From Glycine soja (Eukaryota > Streptophyta > Magnoliopsida > Fabales > Fabaceae), in contig NC_041002.1 in assembly GCF_004193775.1 (NCBI RefSeq), forward strand, positions 4,637,261 to 4,701,260: a stretch of DNA of 64,000 bases, written 5' to 3'. The notes beneath the pieces are model-generated. The model was not told the origin of the DNA. It ran no database searches and was given only the letters and a program-made list of their open reading frames with translations. Below, piece after piece: positions 60,091 through 64,000 of this stretch. A program made the translations under genes and the position numbers. Positions within the stretch are counted from its first letter, which is position 1. Each line of letters opens with the position of its first letter.

Positions 60091-60660
60091 AAGTACAATA
60101 TTTATCGAATTATTTATATCCTACTTATTATTCTTTAAAACTTAAGATAAAAAATAAGTACAATATTTTAAAATAAGGTAATTGAAAAAGATAAAAATAA
60201 AATATTTGATAAAAAAAAAGATATAAACAAAAAGTTATCATATAAAAAATTGTATATCTTATCTAATATTTGCTAACTTTATCGAATTATTTATCCGACT
60301 TATTAATCTTACAAATTTAAGATAAAAAAAAGTACAATATTTTAAAGATAGCTGAGAAAATATAAAATAGATTTGATAAAAAACATAAATAAAAAAAATC
60401 ATACCAAAAACTTGATATCTTATCTAATATTTGATAAGGTTATTAAATAATTTATCCAACTTATTATTCTTAAAAAAATTAAGATAAAAATAATTACAAT
60501 TTTTTAAAATAAGATAATTGAAAAAGATAAAAAATAAAAGAATTGATAAAAAAAAAGATATAAATAAAAAGTAATCATATAAAAACTGTATATCTTATCT
60601 AATACTATTCTTAAAATTTTAATATAAAAGATAAGTACAATATTTAAAAATATATATATA
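60090..60660. repeat. Degenerate AT-rich tandem repeat, about 160-175-bp period
   Basis: About three and a half diverged copies. Landmarks TATCTTATCTAATA recur at about 60254, 60415 and 60591; each copy contains AAGTACAATATTTTAAA-like, GATAAAAAAAAAGATATAAA-like and TTATTTATCC-ACTTATTA-like segments. It ends in an (AT)n run near 60651-60664. No function is known. Confidence 0.75.
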
Positions 60661-60788
60661 TATATAAAAATAAATAACATTGCCGAAAATATTATTAAAA
60701 AAAAAGAGTCTTTTATATCATTGGTATGACCTTTCAAAGCGCAGTGAAATTGATAAGTTAGTTAGGATGATATATCTGTAAATTTTTG

Positions 60789-60911
60789 TATATAAAATCC
60801 CGTTGAGATTGAGAACTTTCCCATCCCAATAAGAAAACAAAGTAATAAAGACGTTGAGGGGCATAGAGGAAAAAGGGTCCTTCGCGGAAAATGTCCTTAA
60901 TTATCACGTGC
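60789..60911 (+). promoter_or_regulatory. TATA-like box and G-box upstream of the MAPKKK
   Basis: TATATAAAA lies at 60789-60797 and CACGTG (in TATCACGTGCTT) at 60906-60911, within 270 bases of the kinase start codon. CACGTG with an ACGT core is the ABRE/G-box type; Arabidopsis MAPKKK17 and 18 are ABA-inducible, so the element would fit, but this is inferred. Confidence 0.4.
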
Positions 60912-61050
60912 TTCAAATATTCCTTGCCGCCAAATTCAGTTCGGCGCCCACGCTTATAGCTAGTACTTGAATTAAACACACACACCCTTTCCTTCTTTTG
61001 TTTTCTTTCTCCTCCAAAACAGAGAACACACACATACACTGTTCATAACC

Positions 61051-62091
61051 ATGATTTGGGTTCGCGGAGACTCTCTCGGCACTGGCAGCTTCGCCACCGT
61101 CAACATAGCCATACCCACAAATACTTCCATTCATTTTCCTTCTCCCACCGCCGTCAAATCCTCCGATGTTCACTCCTCGTCTATGCTGAAAAACGAGAAG
61201 GAGATACTCGATTGCCTTGGAGCTTCCCCTTATGTCATCAAATGTTTCGGCCATGATCACACTGTTGAAAACGGAGAAGAGTATTAGAACATTTTCCTCG
61301 AATACGCCGCCGGTGGTTCTCTCGCCGATCAGGTCAAAAGACACGGCGGGAGGCTTCCGGAGTCTTACGTTCGGAGGTGTACGAGGTCGATCGTCGAAGG
61401 TCTAAAACATATTCACGACAACGGTTATGTTCACTGCGATGTGAAGCTTCAAAACATTCTCGTTTTTGAGAATGGGGATGTTAAGATCGCCGATTTTGGG
61501 CTCGCGAAGGAGAAAGGGGAGAAACAGGGGACGTTTGAGTGCAGGGGGACGCCGTTGTTTATGTCGCCGGAATCTGTGAACGACAATGAGTACGAGTCGC
61601 CGGCGGATATTTGGGCTTTGGGCTGCGCAGTCGTGGAGATGCTGACCGGAAAACCCGCGTGGGATGTTCGCGGGTCGAATATATGGTCGTTGTTGATTCG
61701 AATTGGGGTGGGAGAAGAATTGCCCAAGATTCCAGAAGAGTTATCAGAAGAGGGAAAAGATTTTCTTTTGAAATGTTTCGTTAAGGATCCAATGAAGAGG
61801 TGGAGCGCTGAGATGCTTTTGCATCACCCTTTCGTTAACAATGAAACGGTTTCTTTTCACAAAGTTAATGAGCCGTTGCCGTTACCGTCTCCGTCACCGA
61901 GGACACACTTTGATTTAACTCACTGGGCTTCCACCGTAACGACGTGGCTTCCGTCTTCCCCTGATTCTGATGAGTGGCGTATGGCGGAATTCGGGTCCTC
62001 GTGTTCGCCGGAGAATCGGTTTCGGCGGCTGCTCACCGATCAGACGCCGGCGAATTGGTCAGAATCGGATGGCTGGACAAGCGTTAGGTGA
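61051..62091 (+). pseudogene. MAPKKK17/18-type protein kinase with one in-frame stop
   Basis: An intronless frame of 347 codons is open apart from TAG at 61285-61287 (codon 79). The kinase domain begins at once: MIWVRGDSLGTGSFATV (glycine loop 10-17), Lys36 in AVK, the stop between EEY and NIFLEYAAGGSL where family members have an aromatic residue, Asp130 in HCDVKLQN, DFG at 148-150, GTPLFMSPE, and DIWALGCAVVEMLTGKPAW. The C-terminal tail is Pro/Ser-rich and ends WTSVR. The wording fits the plant MEKK-like group of Arabidopsis MAPKKK15-21, which acts in ABA and wounding signalling. As read, the product would stop before the catalytic loop. Everything after the stop stays in frame with all key residues, so the stop is either very recent, strain-specific or a base error. 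Confidence 0.85.
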
Positions 62092-63591
62092 AGTAGTTGG
62101 AAGTGCAGCGTTGATTGTTCCATTCCATGGTCATCAGATCGTACGGGCCACAGTCGATCACGTTCGTTGATGCTCTGTATTTCATCATTAGCTGTGAATT
62201 AAGTAGGCATAGGAGGATTACTTGCCGCCACCTTTGGCCAAGTGTACAGATATTCATTTTGTTGATATCACAATTTTGTTTTGCTTTCAATGGTCTTTCT
62301 ATTTTATTTCTTTTTTCTTTACTTTCTATGGTTTTCTATTTTGTTTCTTTTTTTTCCTTCGGTCGGTATCCCCTTGCAAGATATGGTTGTGAGGTTTTAA
62401 CAAAAAAACCCAAGTTACAACCAAAGAAGAGATGTACCTTTTTAAGTTCTAGAAAAATAAATGATAATGCTTATAAGTTGGATTCGTTGAAAATATATGA
62501 TAATATAAGTATTACAATTAATGTGACTCTTGTAAGATTAATGTGAACTAAGAATTGTACCTAATTGAATCACTCTCCTATAATATTAAAATATATTATT
62601 ATTATTAAGTCTTTTAATTATTAGATTAGTTATTGAGTATTAAATCTACTTTAAGATTATTAATAGAGTATAAATATATTATTTAAACATTTTGTTAGCA
62701 TATTTTTAAGATTAATTAAACTCTCTACTCCATTGAAACTGATAGTATTAGTTTTACAGAAAGATTGTGATTAGGGTTAAATTTCTTCTCTTGTTTCCAA
62801 GATAATCCTAAGTTATCTCTTATTATAAACCTCCTTGCATGTAAACCTTTTTTTCTTTTATTCAAACCTCATAGTAGACCTGCAACCCTGATTAGTGAGT
62901 AATAAATTAATTAAATGCTAGAATATATGAGTCATAAAATTAATTTTTAAGAAACTATTCAAGAAATTTTAATAATTTTTTAAAAAATATTCTGTCAAAA
63001 AATCATTTTATCCTATTTTTTTATCCATAAAGTGTTCATTAAATAGTCCATTTGATTTGAAGATAAGATAAGATAAATCGTTATTGATTAATTATAAGAT
63101 CAATTGGATCTGATCTAAGTATTTATTCTAAAAGAAGATTTAAATTGGATTTTACGTAGATGAACTAGATAAATGGATTTTTCACGGTTTCAGTTTCATC
63201 AATCATACCGAAGACCTACACGACGTACACATTACAGATAAAGCGATCGATTTTTTTTTAAAGTTACAAAAAAAGATATCAGAATTAAGTTGAAGTAAAT
63301 ATTAGAATCTAAAACTATCTATCGCTAAATAAATTATTGTCAAGTCAAATTTATGTGATTGATATTTTGAAACAGTTTTATCTTTGTATAATAATCTTTT
63401 TTTATAGAAGATTTATCTCTGATACGCAAACCAAATTATTTTAAAGTTATTTTTAGCGGGAAAATTTTCTTCTCTTTAAAACCCTCACCACTCTTCCCAA
63501 CTTTTACCGCAAAAAATTTGTTCAATCGTCTCACAGCGATTTCCTCTTTCATTTGTGTTTTCAACTCTTAAGCTTTATTCCTTTGACCACC
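62092..63591. other. Intergenic: MAPKKK 3' end and upstream region of the next gene
   Basis: The first part is kinase 3' UTR with T-rich stretches. The middle is AT-rich and without genes. The last 120 bases before 63592 are less AT-rich and probably the leader of the final gene. Confidence 0.5.
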
Positions 63592-64000
63592 ATGAGGGAC
63601 TTGAAAACTTTAAAGGAATTGGTGGCAAGCGTTACAGATTGGAAGTCGCTTGAGAAGATGTCTTGCAAACCCTTTAAGCCTTCCATTTTGCATTTGGCAA
63701 TATCACAAGATGCGCCCCACTTATATAGCGAAGAACAGTTGATTCAATTAAAGAATTTCAGCAAACTACTCTCGAGGGCTGAATCGAAGCCAAATACAAA
63801 CAAGACTGACAAGAGGGTGGCCAAAAAAAGGTGCGTACCTGTGGGGCCTGGGCTCCCATTTATGTCATTTAATTAAATGTTATTCTTGATGTATTAAATA
63901 TATGATTCTCTTGTGTATGTACTTTCAGACAAATTGAGGAGAGGCCTAAAGAGGAAAGAATCATGCCCGCAATGATTAAAAAACCAAGAAAAATAATCTT
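63592..64000 (+). CDS. Start of an unrecognised gene, cut by the window end
   Basis: Exon 1 is 63592-63830: ATG in a good plant context (CCACCATGAGG), then MRDLKTLKELVASVTDWKSL, SCKPFKPSILHLAISQDAPH, YSEEQLIQLKNFSKLLSRAES and a basic end. The donor AAAAAAAG|GTGCGT and acceptor TACTTTCAG (exon 2 from 63929) keep the frame: RQIEERPKEERIMPAMIKKPRKI, running off the window. The protein so far is about 103 residues, Lys-rich and soluble. I do not recognise the family; a nuclear protein is possible from the basic stretches. Confidence 0.6.

Noticed and set aside
61441..62091. A separate small kinase gene beginning at 61441
   Set aside because: It begins at a GTG inside HCDVK and is the direct in-frame continuation of the frame starting at 61051; it lacks an N-lobe of its own.

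Overview
This is plant nuclear DNA: AT-rich, with short exons separated by AT-rich introns with GT/AG borders, plant-specific gene families (WHIRLY, PTF2, RLCK-VII, HIR, DUF1664) and layered plant transposons. The wording of the retroelement proteins and the gene sequences fit a legume, most likely soybean (Glycine). That species call is inference, not a database result. No prokaryotic or organellar features were seen.

Layout. 0-5.7 kb: AT-rich DNA and a broken Ty3/gypsy (Athila-like) element with gag and protease but no polymerase. 7.7-11 kb: intact PBL34-type receptor-like cytoplasmic kinase (+). 13.9-17.6 kb: pseudogene of the chloroplast 2-hydroxyglutarate synthase family (DUF1338, FLO7-like, -) with stops and a frameshift. 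18.2-20.6 kb: intact hypersensitive-induced-reaction (HIR, SPFH) gene (+). 23.3-30.2 kb: decayed Helitron helicase carrying an internal tandem duplication, into which a Ty1/copia element (-) inserted. 32.1-34.8 kb: intact pectate lyase (+). 35.5-36 kb: foldback/MITE-like element. 38.7-44.5 kb: 13-exon DUF1664 gene (-). 44.7-46.4 kb: long inverted-repeat element. 47.8-49.4 kb: single-exon PTF2-like TFIIB-related factor (-). 50.5-54.7 kb: chloroplast WHIRLY gene (+). 55.1-59.0 kb: PIF/Harbinger transposon with perfect 16-bp inverted ends and an open transposase. 60.1-60.7 kb: AT-rich tandem repeat. 61.05-62.09 kb: MAPKKK17/18-type kinase with a single in-frame stop. 63.6 kb to the end: the start of an unrecognised gene cut by the window edge.

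How the genes relate. Plant genes are transcribed singly, so there are no operons. The order PBL34-type kinase, HIR, pectate lyase resembles, from memory, the Arabidopsis block At3g01300, At3g01290, At3g01270, which suggests conserved ancestral order expanded here by transposons. PBL34-type kinases and HIR proteins both belong to membrane-associated immune signalling, and the two chloroplast proteins (WHIRLY and the dead DUF1338 enzyme) are unrelated to each other. I found no clear novel multi-gene system. The strongest second-look items are the MAPKKK with one nonsense codon, the multiply broken DUF1338 gene, the WHIRLY protein with a diverged KGKAALT motif, the datable Helitron / tandem duplication / copia nest, and the well-preserved Harbinger element.
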